Of a stretch of 64,000 nt of DNA, positions 25,446-33,751 are shown in pieces; the stretch's first letter is position 1; each line of letters opens with the position of its first letter. Under the pieces are notes generated by a model that was not told the DNA's origin, did not search any database, and was given only the letters and a program-made list of their open reading frames with translations. The translations under genes and the position numbers were made by a program. The DNA is from Aliidongia sp035943795 (GTDB taxonomy: Bacteria; Pseudomonadota; Alphaproteobacteria; ATCC43930; CGMCC-115725): assembly GCF_035943795.1 (NCBI RefSeq), contig NZ_DASZBY010000105.1:1-64000 (forward strand), read 5' to 3'.

Positions 25446-26117
25446 ATGGCACGTTTCGATGATGCGGTAGCGACGTTTCAGCACGCTATCGAGCGCGCCC
25501 GTCAGATGGTCGTCTTATATGACGCTCTCTCGTCGCTGCGTCCACGGGAACCCGCCAACGATGACGCGCTAAGATCGGCCTACTTTCAGACCGTCAGCTC
25601 ATTTGACTTCTTTGCCCATGAACTGGCGGCAATCGAGGCGCGGCATCGCTTCGAGAATGGAGTTAGGACCAGGAATATCTCGCTTCCAATGGAGATCATG
25701 GGAATACAGGACGCTCCGGCGAGAATTAGTGCTGCTGAGGCGAACCTTAGAGCAGCAAATGCGTTCAAAGCATTTGTTGATCCGGGAAAACTCGCAGAAA
25801 TGTTGTCCTGCTATTGTATTGATCCGTGGAAAAAAATATGCGAAGCGATGAACCAGGATGTCGCCACTGGAAATGGGAGGACAACAGAACAAGTAAAAGG
25901 GCAGCTCAGGAGTGTATGGAAACGACGAAACAAAATCGCTCATGAAGCCGACGTTAATCCGACGCTTGCAGGCATCAGTCTTTGGCCAATTGACAAATCA
26001 GATACCGAGCTGACGATTAGTTTTATTCTTTCTGTGGGTGAACACCTTCCGGCGGTCATTTCGATAGAGCTTCCGGCTGGGGCAGACGCCGACGTTGATG
26101 ATGCTCTTGCTGTCTGA
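25446..26117 (+). CDS. HEPN-domain protein (RiboL-PSP-HEPN-like), putative RNase
   Basis: A 223-residue, mostly helical protein. Residues 153-183 carry an HEPN signature: KRRNKIAHEADVNP contains R161-x4-H166, the canonical catalytic motif of HEPN ribonucleases, and the following SLWPID resembles the RiboL-PSP-HEPN subgroup. SFDFFAHEL near residue 52 matches the first conserved helix. HEPN proteins are common toxins in toxin-antitoxin and anti-phage systems. It is translated two bases after the ParA-like ATPase, which is presumably its regulator, sensor or activator. A bidirectional terminator follows at 26293. The enzymatic role is inferred from the motif only. Confidence 0.8.
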   Translation: MARFDDAVATFQHAIERARQMVVLYDALSSLRPREPANDDALRSAYFQTVSSFDFFAHELAAIEARHRFENGVRTRNISLPMEIMGIQDAPARISAAEANLRAANAFKAFVDPGKLAEMLSCYCIDPWKKICEAMNQDVATGNGRTTEQVKGQLRSVWKRRNKIAHEADVNPTLAGISLWPIDKSDTELTISFILSVGEHLPAVISIELPAGADADVDDALAV

Positions 26118-26292
26118 GCCATCCGAACGTCAGTTCTGGTGTCTCGATGGTGGAAAGCAGACAAACGTTCTCGGCCAACCCCTGCCTTAAACCGAATGTC
26201 CGATTTCGACGCATCTCTTCCTGAAAGCGGGCCAGACCGCAGTCCACCCTCCCCAGCCATCGCCATACGCCCCAACTCGCGGGACCCCAAAC

Positions 26293-26330
26293 AAAAAAGC
26301 CGTATCCGACCAGGATCGGATACGGCTTTT
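26293..26330. terminator. Strong bidirectional rho-independent terminator
   Basis: GCCGTATCCGA (26299-26309), loop CCAGGA, TCGGATACGGC (26316-26326): a perfect 11-bp stem flanked by AAAAAA on the left and TTTT on the right. It can terminate the HEPN operon on the plus strand and cheY-cheZ on the minus strand, and it marks the boundary between the island and the core chromosome. Confidence 0.92.
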
Positions 26331-26351
26331 GAAATTGGCCTCGAATCGCCC

Positions 26352-27302
26352 TTACGGGAACAGGCTATCGATCGAAGACTGATCGAGCGCCGCGCCCGCG
26401 TCGGGTACTTCGGCGACCGGCTCCTTGGCCTTCTTCTCGGCCTTCTTCTCCGGCGGCTTTTCGGCCGGCTTCGGCTTTTCGACCGGGGCGGCTGCCACCG
26501 GTTTCGGCGGTTCGGGTTCGGCGGCGGCCGCCGCCCATTCGTCTTCGACGGACGGCGTGTTGAAGCCGCCGGCCAGCAGGTTGTCGACCTCGCTCTGGTC
26601 GACGCCGCCCGACAGCGCCGGGCCGTGCATCAGGTGGGCATCGGGCCGCGTGTCGCGTTCCGCGGTCTCGACGTCGTCGCCCTTGACGCCGTCCAGGCCC
26701 CAGATGCGGATCATCGCATCGACGCGTTCTTCGAGGTAGCGGAGCGTGGAGACGACCTTGGAGATGCGCTGGCCGGTGATGTCCTGGAAACCGCAGGCCA
26801 TCAGGATGTTGGTCGCCTCGATGTCGAGCTGGTCGGCCTCGTCGGCCATCCCCTCGCCCTTCTTGACGCGCTGGGCCAGTTCCATGATGCGCTCGGCACC
26901 ATTGAGGATATCGGACGTCGCCCGCTCCGTCGCGTGCACGATCGCGTCCAGTTCCTCGGTCGCGAGATTGATGCGCCGGGTACTGCCAGCACCGTTCTCG
27001 TCGGCGGGCTTCATCGCCGAGATCTCGGTCTTGGCTCGACGGATCGATGCCGCCATCTCGATCAATTCGCGCCGCAGCACTTCGAGATGGACGTCCTCCG
27101 CCGACCGGACCTGGGACTTCTCGATCCATTGCCGGATCGACCGCAGACCCGCGTGATATTCGTCGATCGCCAGGACAGCCCCCCGCTTGTCCCGCATTCG
27201 CAGGAAGGCGCGTCCGGCTTCTGAGGACAACAGCGCGTCCTCGATGGCAATATACTGCTCGCCGGCCAGGTCCTTGGGGACCTTGAGACCTGACATGTTC
27301 AT
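26352..27302 (-). CDS. cheZ: CheZ, phosphatase of CheY-P
   Basis: A 316-residue chemotaxis phosphatase. The long helical hairpin holds the active-site motif GFQDITGQRISKV with Asp174 and Gln178, matching E. coli Asp143/Gln147. A Pro/Ala/Lys-rich linker (about 255-300) leads to the C-terminal peptide DQSSIDSLFP (307-316), equivalent to the E. coli CheY-docking tail. A second copy, DQSEVDNLLAG (235-245), precedes the linker. The protein is longer than the 214-residue E. coli CheZ because of the linker and extra peptide. It lies 17 bases downstream of cheY in one operon. ATG 27302 and ATG 27296 are both possible starts after GGGGG. Confidence 0.92.
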   Translation of the reverse strand: MNMSGLKVPKDLAGEQYIAIEDALLSSEAGRAFLRMRDKRGAVLAIDEYHAGLRSIRQWIEKSQVRSAEDVHLEVLRRELIEMAASIRRAKTEISAMKPADENGAGSTRRINLATEELDAIVHATERATSDILNGAERIMELAQRVKKGEGMADEADQLDIEATNILMACGFQDITGQRISKVVSTLRYLEERVDAMIRIWGLDGVKGDDVETAERDTRPDAHLMHGPALSGGVDQSEVDNLLAGGFNTPSVEDEWAAAAAEPEPPKPVAAAPVEKPKPAEKPPEKKAEKKAKEPVAEVPDAGAALDQSSIDSLFP

Positions 27303-27319
27303 TACCCCCGGGACTGAGA

Positions 27320-27691
27320 TCACAGCACCGACGCGATCTTGGTCTTCAACGTCTCGGCGTTGAAGGGCTTCACGATGTAGTTGCTGACGCCGGCGGCCTT
27401 GGCGGCCACGACGTTCTCGGTCTTGGACTCGGCGGTCACCATGATGAACGGCGTCCCCTTGAGCGCGCTGTCCGCCCGCACGAGCTTCAACAGCTCGAGA
27501 CCCGACATGGGCTCCATGTTCCAATCCGAGATGACCAGGCCGAACTTGTGGCCGCGCATCTTGTCATAGGCCGAAGCGCCGTTGTCGGCCTCTTCGATGT
27601 TGGTAAACCCGATCTGGTTGAGCAGGTTTTTGATGATGCGGCGCATGGTGCTGTAGTCGTCAACGACCAGCACCGGCACACTCGTATCCAT
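27320..27691 (-). CDS. cheY: CheY-type single-domain response regulator
   Basis: A 123-residue receiver domain. Acidic pocket Asp11/Asp12 in VLVVDDYSTMRR, phospho-acceptor Asp56 in VISDWNM, Thr/Ser in MVTAES and Lys in YIVKPF are all present. Being next to cheZ, it is the likely motor-binding CheY that CheZ dephosphorylates. An AGAGGA ribosome binding site precedes the ATG at 27691. No cheA, cheW or flagellar genes are in the window, though two chemoreceptor genes are (46-48 kb and 53.8-55.5 kb). Confidence 0.93.
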   Translation of the reverse strand: MDTSVPVLVVDDYSTMRRIIKNLLNQIGFTNIEEADNGASAYDKMRGHKFGLVISDWNMEPMSGLELLKLVRADSALKGTPFIMVTAESKTENVVAAKAAGVSNYIVKPFNAETLKTKIASVL

Positions 27692-27767
27692 CCGAACGTC
27701 CTCTTTGTGGGAAACCGCATGCGGCAAAAAGCACAGCCACCATAAGAAAGACGCGGTTAAGAAGGCG

Positions 27768-29255
27768 TTAGTTTTCCAGCAGTCGCGCAAGACGATCGAC
27801 GGCGCCGCGAATTTCTGCCGGACGCGCCGCGGCGAAGCCCATGATGAAGCCCGGTCGCGCAGGGCCGCGAAAGGATGTCGACAGCGGCCGCAGCTCGATG
27901 CCCAGCCGGCGCGCGGCGGCCGCGATCGCGACGTCGTCGGCGCCCGCCGGCAGATAGGCGCAGGCATGCATGCCGCCGTCGGTCGGCCCGAGCGTCAATC
28001 GCCCGGCCAGGCCGGCCACCGCATCGACCAGCGCCTGCCGCCGTTCCTCGTACACGGTCCGCATGTGCCGCAGGTGGGTGCCCAGATGCCCCTCGCCGAT
28101 GAAATCGGCCAGCGCCGCCTGGGGCAGGGTCGAGGTGTGGCCGTCCATCAGCACGCGCGCCGCCACGAACCGTTCGGCCAGCTCGGGCGGCGCCACCAGG
28201 TAGGCCAGGCGCAGGCCCGGAAACATCAGCTTGTTGAACGTGCCGACATAGACGACCCGACCGGCCTCGTCCAAGCCCTGGAGCGCCGCCAGCGGCCGGC
28301 CGACGTAGCGGAATTCGCTGTCGTAGTCGTCTTCGATGATGAAGGCGCCGGTGCGCGCGGCCCAGGCCAGCAGTTGCAGCCGGCGCGACAGGCTCATGGC
28401 GACGCCGGTCGGGAATTGATGGGATGGCGAGACATAGACGAGCCGGGCGTCGGGTGCCAGGCGGATGCCGGCGGCCACGTCGATGCCCTCGCCATCGACC
28501 GGCACCGGCACGACCTGGGCACCGGAGGCGACGAAGGCGGCGGCGGCGGCCCGATAGCCCGGCTCCTCGTGCCAGACCGTGTCGCCGGGATCGGTCAGGA
28601 GCCGGCAGGCAAGATCGATCGCCTGCTGACTCGAGGTCAGGACCACGACCTGGTCCGGCTGGCAGGCGACCGCGCGGGTCGAGCCGACATAGGCGGCGAT
28701 CGCCTCACGCAGCGGCCGGAACCCGGCGCGGTCGCCGGCGCCCAGATGATCGGGCCCGGGCGCGCGGGCGGCCCGCGCCAGCAGCCGGGCCCAGAGTTGG
28801 CGCGGAAACAGGTCGAGTGCCGGCACCGACGGCAGGAAAGCCCGGCCGGCCAGCGGTCCTTCCCCGCCATAGGGCTGCGCCATCAACTCGCCGCGCTTCG
28901 ACAGGCCGGTCGTGGCCGGCCTCGCCGATCCGGCGCGCGGCGCGTAGGCGGGTGCCAGCTCGCGCTCCGGCAGGTCGACACTGACGAAGCTGCCGCTGCC
29001 GTGGCGACGCTCGATGAAGCCCTCGGCCTCGAGCTGGTCGTAGACCGCCTCGACCGTGTTGCGCGACAGGCCGGCGTCCTCGGCCAGGCGCCGGCTCGCC
29101 GGCAGGGCGCCGCCGGGCATCAGCGCGCCGTCGAGGATGGCCTTGCGCAACCGGGCGTGCAGTCGCGCCAGCAGCGAGGCACCGTCGCCAGAGCGGCCGG
29201 AAGCATCGAAACCGTCCAGCAACGGCACGGGCAAACCGCGCGATCGTCGTGCCAT
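27768..29255 (-). CDS. PdxR/MocR-type GntR regulator with aminotransferase domain
   Basis: A 495-residue regulator. Residues 20-95 form a GntR winged helix (LHARLRKAILDGALMPGGALPASRRLAEDAGLSRNTVEAVYDQLEAEGF), and the rest is a PLP-binding aminotransferase-like domain with NKLMFPGLRLAYL near the PLP lysine. The ATG at 29255 follows GAGG. It is more similar in layout to PdxR-type activators than the first MocR in this window (6679-8106). The neighbouring divergent gene encodes a small periplasmic protein, so its target is not obvious. Confidence 0.87.
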   Translation of the reverse strand: MARRSRGLPVPLLDGFDASGRSGDGASLLARLHARLRKAILDGALMPGGALPASRRLAEDAGLSRNTVEAVYDQLEAEGFIERRHGSGSFVSVDLPERELAPAYAPRAGSARPATTGLSKRGELMAQPYGGEGPLAGRAFLPSVPALDLFPRQLWARLLARAARAPGPDHLGAGDRAGFRPLREAIAAYVGSTRAVACQPDQVVVLTSSQQAIDLACRLLTDPGDTVWHEEPGYRAAAAAFVASGAQVVPVPVDGEGIDVAAGIRLAPDARLVYVSPSHQFPTGVAMSLSRRLQLLAWAARTGAFIIEDDYDSEFRYVGRPLAALQGLDEAGRVVYVGTFNKLMFPGLRLAYLVAPPELAERFVAARVLMDGHTSTLPQAALADFIGEGHLGTHLRHMRTVYEERRQALVDAVAGLAGRLTLGPTDGGMHACAYLPAGADDVAIAAAARRLGIELRPLSTSFRGPARPGFIMGFAAARPAEIRGAVDRLARLLEN

Positions 29256-29358
29256 GGAACCTCGAAAGTGGCTGGCCACGACGGAAACGAACGCGCCGCG
29301 GCACAACCACTATGATCGAGCCGCCCGGCCGGGTGAAGTGCCGCCTGCGCTTGAGGCG

Positions 29359-29940
29359 ATGCGCCCCATGCATGTCGCGGAAAAAAGGCTTAGGGTGCTC
29401 CGCGACATCGGAGGCGGGGCGAGCGGTTTGGACGAACGAGCGGCACATTCGACGGATCGGCGCGGCACATCCCGCACGGTCGCCATCCTGGCGGGCCTGT
29501 CGCTGGCACTCAATCTGCTGGCCGGGGGCGCCTATCTCGGATCCAGCTATCTGGCGATCCACCAGGCCAAGCCCAATTTCATCGATCGGCGCTTTGCAGA
29601 TCTCGGCGCCAAATTGGGCGTCGATGCCGGCACCGACCCCGGCATAGTGGCGCTCCATCGGGCGGTCAAGGTCGCGATCGAGGTTCGCCACATCCGCAGC
29701 CAGCCGCTGGTCGACGACATCCTGGCCGAATTCGCCAAGCCCGCCCCCGATGCCGGGCGCATCCGGTCGCTGCAGGACGCGGTCATCGGCCTCCGGCGGA
29801 CCTCGGGCGATGAAGTGCTGTCCGCCCTGATCGCGTTCCTCGGCCAAGCGACGCCGAAGGAGCGGGCCGACCTCATCGCCCTGCTGCGCGACAAGAAGGA
29901 GCCGGACACCATGCCGCTCCACTTCGGACTGATCCCCTGA
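29359..29940 (+). CDS. Small anchored periplasmic protein, metal-resistance/heavy-metal-sensor-like
   Basis: About 193 residues. A single hydrophobic segment (TVAILAGLSLALNLLAGGAYLGSSYLAI) follows a basic N-terminus, then a helical periplasmic domain with repeated Arg/Leu/Asp heptads and the ending QATPKERADLIALLRDKK. This layout resembles the Metal_resist/CpxP-Spy-like group of periplasmic proteins, but metal ligands are not evident, so the assignment is loose. The start is uncertain: ATG 29359 and ATG 29368 are both in frame and neither has an ideal ribosome binding site. It is divergent from the PdxR-like gene. Confidence 0.6.
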   Translation: MRPMHVAEKRLRVLRDIGGGASGLDERAAHSTDRRGTSRTVAILAGLSLALNLLAGGAYLGSSYLAIHQAKPNFIDRRFADLGAKLGVDAGTDPGIVALHRAVKVAIEVRHIRSQPLVDDILAEFAKPAPDAGRIRSLQDAVIGLRRTSGDEVLSALIAFLGQATPKERADLIALLRDKKEPDTMPLHFGLIP

Positions 29941-29962
29941 GCATTGCCGCCGGCCGCCGAGC

Positions 29963-30976
29963 TCAGCCCGCCGTCCGCGCAACGAGACGCGCCAACGCCG
30001 CGCATACCGCCTCGGGCTGGGTATGGTGCAGCATGTGGCCGACGCCAGGCAGGACCTGGAAACCCGCGTTCGGCACCGCGCGCGCCAGGCGAAAGGCATG
30101 GGCCGCGGGATCGACGACCTTGTCGGCCCCGCCGGTCAGGATCTCGACCGGGATCGCAATCTGCTTGTAGTGCGGCCGCAGCCTGGCGACGTCGGCGTTG
30201 AGCGCCGCCAGATCCTCGGCATTGGCGCGCAGCTGCGAGGGGCGCAGCGCCAGTTCGACCGGGAAGCTGGCGAAGCTCGCCGGCACCGGTTCCGGGGCGA
30301 ACAATTGGGCGATGATCTCGCGCGCCAGGCCGGCCGCGAGCGCCGGCGCCAAGGCGCGGCTCATCAGGCTGCCGATGACGGGTGCCGCGGGTAGCCCGGC
30401 GATCCACAGCGTGGCCTCGCGCGCCGGATGGCTCCAGCCCGCCAGCACCAGCAGGCCGGCGACATCGAGGGGAAATTCCCGGGCATAGGCCAGCGCCAGC
30501 GCCCCGCCCCAGGAATGGCCGATCAGGATCGGCCGCTCGACGCCGAGTTGCGCCAGCGCCCGATGCAGCAGGCGTGCCTGCGCCTCCGGGCCGGCCAGAT
30601 CCGGCCGCGGCCGGTCGCTATGGCCATAGCCCGGCCGGTCGATCGCGATCATTCGGCAGGTGGCGCCGACCATCGGGGCGAAGCGGCTGGTCAGCAGGTC
30701 CTCGACCATGCCGCCGGCGCCATGGACGAACACGACGGGGCGTCCCGCCCCCTGCTCGATCCAATGCAGCCGGACGCCGTCGACCTCGATGAACCGGCCG
30801 CCGGGTGGATGCGCTGCCTCGACCCGGCGCGCCTCGGCCTCCTCGTCCGGCCAGAGCGACGCGAAGAGGGCGCCGGGATCCGGCAATTGCAAGCCGCGGG
30901 CGAACTCAGCCATCTTGCGCGCTCCCTCCTCCGCCGCTGCCTTGATCGCGTCGAGCGGACCGGCCTCGTCGGTCAC
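29963..30976 (-). CDS. Alpha/beta-hydrolase
   Basis: A 337-residue alpha/beta-hydrolase with an N-terminal helical extension of about 60 residues before the core. The oxyanion region is VVFVHGAGGMVEDL, the nucleophile elbow is GHSWGGAL (catalytic Ser), and the C-terminal histidine lies in LPGVGHMLHHTQPE. The GTG start overlaps the TGA of hutF (GTGA), so translation is coupled to hutF. It may act on a histidine-derived or unrelated ester or amide; formylglutamate amidohydrolase (HutG) belongs to a different fold, so it does not simply replace HutG. Confidence 0.85.
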   Translation of the reverse strand: MTDEAGPLDAIKAAAEEGARKMAEFARGLQLPDPGALFASLWPDEEAEARRVEAAHPPGGRFIEVDGVRLHWIEQGAGRPVVFVHGAGGMVEDLLTSRFAPMVGATCRMIAIDRPGYGHSDRPRPDLAGPEAQARLLHRALAQLGVERPILIGHSWGGALALAYAREFPLDVAGLLVLAGWSHPAREATLWIAGLPAAPVIGSLMSRALAPALAAGLAREIIAQLFAPEPVPASFASFPVELALRPSQLRANAEDLAALNADVARLRPHYKQIAIPVEILTGGADKVVDPAAHAFRLARAVPNAGFQVLPGVGHMLHHTQPEAVCAALARLVARTAG

Positions 30977-32358
30977 AACAGGCGGTCCAGCACGGCACGA
31001 TAAGCCGAAGCCACCTCAGCCTCGTCATCGTGCCGACCGTTGCGCACCCGCCAGCGGCCGCCGACCAGCACGTGGCGGATCAGCGGGACGTTGCCGGCGA
31101 AGACCAGCGCGTCGACCAGCCGGTCGCCGCTGCGGCCGTAGAGCAGCGGATGGTCGCCGTCCAGCACCAGCAGGTCGGCGCGATGGCCGGGCCTGAGCGC
31201 CCCGAGGCGCCGGCCGGACGCCGCTGCACCGCCCTCGAGCGCCCGCGACCAGAGGGCGGCCCCGGTAGACTGACCCGGCACGGCCGCGACGTTGCGTCGA
31301 AGCGTGCTGAGCCGCCGGCCGTATTCGAGCCAGCGCAGTTCCTCGATCGGGCTGATCGAGACATGGCTGTCGGAGCCGATGCCCCAGGTCCCGCCCGACG
31401 CCTGGAACGCTTCGAGCGGGAACAGCCCGTCGCCCAGGTTCGCCTCGGTCGTCGGGCACAGGCCGGCGACGGCGCCGCTGCCCGCCAACCGGTGCATCTC
31501 GCGCTCGGACAGGTGGGTCGCGTGGACCAGGCACCAGTGGCGATCGACCGGGGCGTGGTCGAGCAGCCATTCGACCGGGCGCGCACCGCTCCAGGCAAGG
31601 CAATCCTCGACCTCGCGCACCTGTTCGGCGACATGAATATGCACCGGCGCGGTCGGGTCGATCGCGCCCAGGCCGGCCAGCATTTCGGCGAGCGCCTCGG
31701 GCGGTACGGCGCGGAGCGAATGGGGGGCGACGCCGACCCGGAACTGGCCGTCGCCCGCCGTCTCCTCGGCCAAGCCCGCGACCAGGGACAGGAACCGCTC
31801 GACCGTCAGCACGAAGCGCCGCTGCCCCTCGTTCGGTGCCGCGCCGCCGAAGCCGCCGGTCTGGTAGAGCACCGGCAGCATGGTCAGGCCGATGCCGGTG
31901 CGCCGGGCAGCCGCGACAACCGCATGCGACAGGGCGGCCGGATCGGCATAGGGCCGGCCGTCGGGCGCATTGTGCAGATAATGGAATTCCGCGACGGCGG
32001 TATAGCCCGCCTTCAGCATCTCGATCTGCAACTGAGCGGCGATCGCCTCGAGATCGGCGGGACCCAGCGCGCCGGCGAAGCGGTACATCACCTGACGCCA
32101 GTTCCAGAAGCTGCCGGGATCGCGCTCGGCCGCCTCGGCCAGCCCGGCCATGGCGCGCTGGAACGCGTGGCTGTGCAGGTTCGGCATGCCGGGCAGCACC
32201 GGCCCGTCCAACCGCTCGGCCGCGACCGCCGGCGCCGAGGCCGGATCGACGTCGGCCTCGACACTCGTCAGATTGCCCGACGCGTCGTCGACCGTCAGCA
32301 GCACGTCGTCGCGCCAGCCATCCGGCAGCAGGGCAGTTTTGGCAAACAGCACGGTCAT
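30973..32358 (-). CDS. hutF: Formimidoylglutamate deiminase
   Basis: A 461-residue amidohydrolase of the HutF type. It begins MTVLFAKTALLPDGW and has GMPNLHSHAFQRAMAG (metal-binding HxH), the HIHVAEQ zinc histidine, and GIGSDSHVSISPIEELRWLEYG with the catalytic Asp. HutF converts N-formimino-L-glutamate to N-formyl-L-glutamate plus ammonia in the five-step histidine degradation route. hutI is divergent at 32412, and hutH, hutU and hutG are not in the window. The downstream alpha/beta-hydrolase overlaps by GTGA. Confidence 0.92.
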   Translation of the reverse strand: MTVLFAKTALLPDGWRDDVLLTVDDASGNLTSVEADVDPASAPAVAAERLDGPVLPGMPNLHSHAFQRAMAGLAEAAERDPGSFWNWRQVMYRFAGALGPADLEAIAAQLQIEMLKAGYTAVAEFHYLHNAPDGRPYADPAALSHAVVAAARRTGIGLTMLPVLYQTGGFGGAAPNEGQRRFVLTVERFLSLVAGLAEETAGDGQFRVGVAPHSLRAVPPEALAEMLAGLGAIDPTAPVHIHVAEQVREVEDCLAWSGARPVEWLLDHAPVDRHWCLVHATHLSEREMHRLAGSGAVAGLCPTTEANLGDGLFPLEAFQASGGTWGIGSDSHVSISPIEELRWLEYGRRLSTLRRNVAAVPGQSTGAALWSRALEGGAAASGRRLGALRPGHRADLLVLDGDHPLLYGRSGDRLVDALVFAGNVPLIRHVLVGGRWRVRNGRHDDEAEVASAYRAVLDRLL

Positions 32359-32411
32359 CGCCCCGGTTTCTCCGATATGATGCGCCGGTGGAGCCTATTC
32401 CGGAGACGAGG

Positions 32412-33644
32412 GTGACGGCAATCTGGGACAGCTTGTGGATCGACATCGACCTCGCGACCCTGCAACCAGGCGCGCCCTATGGCGCGATCCGCGACGGCGC
32501 GCTCGCGGTCCTGGACGGCAGGATCGCCTGGGTCGGCCCGCGCACGGACCTGCCCGGCGCGCCGGCACGGCTCGCGACCCAGGTGATCGAGGGCGGCCGC
32601 CGCTGGATGACGCCCGGCCTGATCGATTGCCACACCCACATCCTGTTCGGCGGCGAGCGCTCGCGGGAATTCGAACTGCGGCTGGAAGGCGCCAGCTACG
32701 AGGAACTGGCGCGCGCCGGCGGCGGTATCGTCTCGACCGTGGCCGCGACGCGGGCCGCCAGCGAGGACGACCTGGTGGCGGGCGCCACGCGCCGGCTGAA
32801 GCCGTTCCTGGCCGAAGGCGTCACCACGGTCGAGGTGAAATCCGGATATGGCCTGGATCTGGCGAGCGAACTCAAGATGCTGCGCGCCGCTCGCCGGCTG
32901 GCGGAGCACCTGCCCGTCCAAGTCCGCACCAGCTTCCTCGGCGCCCATGCGGTGCCGCCGGAATTCAAGGGCCGGCAGGCCGACTATGTGGACCTGATCT
33001 GCGACGAGATGCTGCCGGCGATCGCCCGGTCCGGTCTCGCCGACGCCGTCGACGGTTTCTGCGAGAACATCGCCTTCGGTCCCGCCGAAATGGAGCGGAT
33101 CTTCGCGACCGCGACGACGCTCGGCCTGCGGGTCAAGCTCCATGCCGAGCAATTGTCCGACCTGGGGGGTGCCGCGCTCGCCGCCCGGTTCGGAGCGCTG
33201 TCGGCCGATCATCTGGAATGTCTCGGCCAGGACGGCATCGCCGCCATGGCTGCGGCTGGAACGGTTGCCGTACTGTTGCCCGGCGCCAATTATTTCCTGG
33301 CCGAGACCCGCCGACCGCCGATCGCGGCCCTGCGCCGGGCCGGCGTGTCCATGGCGATCGCGTCCAACTGCAACCCCGGCTCCGCCCCCGTCCTGTCGCT
33401 GCTGCTGATGCTGTCCATGGCCTGCACCTTGTTCCGCCTGACACCGGAGGAAGCGCTGGCCGGTGTCACCCGCGAGGCGGCCCGCGCGCTGGGCTTGGCC
33501 GACCGCGGCATACTGGCGCCCGGCCGGCGCGCGGACCTGGCGCTGTGGGACATCGAAAGCCCTGGCGAGCTTGCCTATTGGATAGGCGGCAACCCGTGCG
33601 CGGCCGTCGTCCACGGCGGAAAGCTGGTGAAATCGTTTTCATGA
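32412..33644 (+). CDS. hutI: Imidazolonepropionase
   Basis: A 410-residue amidohydrolase that hydrolyses 4-imidazolone-5-propionate to N-formimino-L-glutamate, directly upstream of HutF in the pathway. GLIDCHTHILFGGERSREFELRLEGASYEELA is diagnostic, with metal ligands in CHTH; further motifs are VEVKSGYGLD, KLHAEQLSD and ASNCNPGSAP. The GTG start at 32412 has GGAG six bases upstream and gives the usual HutI length; a GTG at 32388 would add eight residues. It is divergent from hutF with a 53-base gap. Confidence 0.93.
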   Translation: MTAIWDSLWIDIDLATLQPGAPYGAIRDGALAVLDGRIAWVGPRTDLPGAPARLATQVIEGGRRWMTPGLIDCHTHILFGGERSREFELRLEGASYEELARAGGGIVSTVAATRAASEDDLVAGATRRLKPFLAEGVTTVEVKSGYGLDLASELKMLRAARRLAEHLPVQVRTSFLGAHAVPPEFKGRQADYVDLICDEMLPAIARSGLADAVDGFCENIAFGPAEMERIFATATTLGLRVKLHAEQLSDLGGAALAARFGALSADHLECLGQDGIAAMAAAGTVAVLLPGANYFLAETRRPPIAALRRAGVSMAIASNCNPGSAPVLSLLLMLSMACTLFRLTPEEALAGVTREAARALGLADRGILAPGRRADLALWDIESPGELAYWIGGNPCAAVVHGGKLVKSFS

Positions 33645-33645
33645 G

Positions 33646-33667
33646 GCCAGTTCCCTATGGAACTGGC
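33646..33667 (+). terminator. Hairpin directly after hutI
   Basis: GCCAGTTCC-CTAT-GGAACTGGC is a perfect 9-bp stem with a four-base loop starting two bases after the hutI stop. It probably ends or protects the hutI transcript, although no T-run follows. Confidence 0.65.
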
Positions 33668-33751
33668 ATAGATCGTCGGCTTGCGTCGATCATCGACGGA
33701 AGCCATTCGGAAATATGACAGTTTCATGAAAAACCCCTATCCGGCGCGCCC

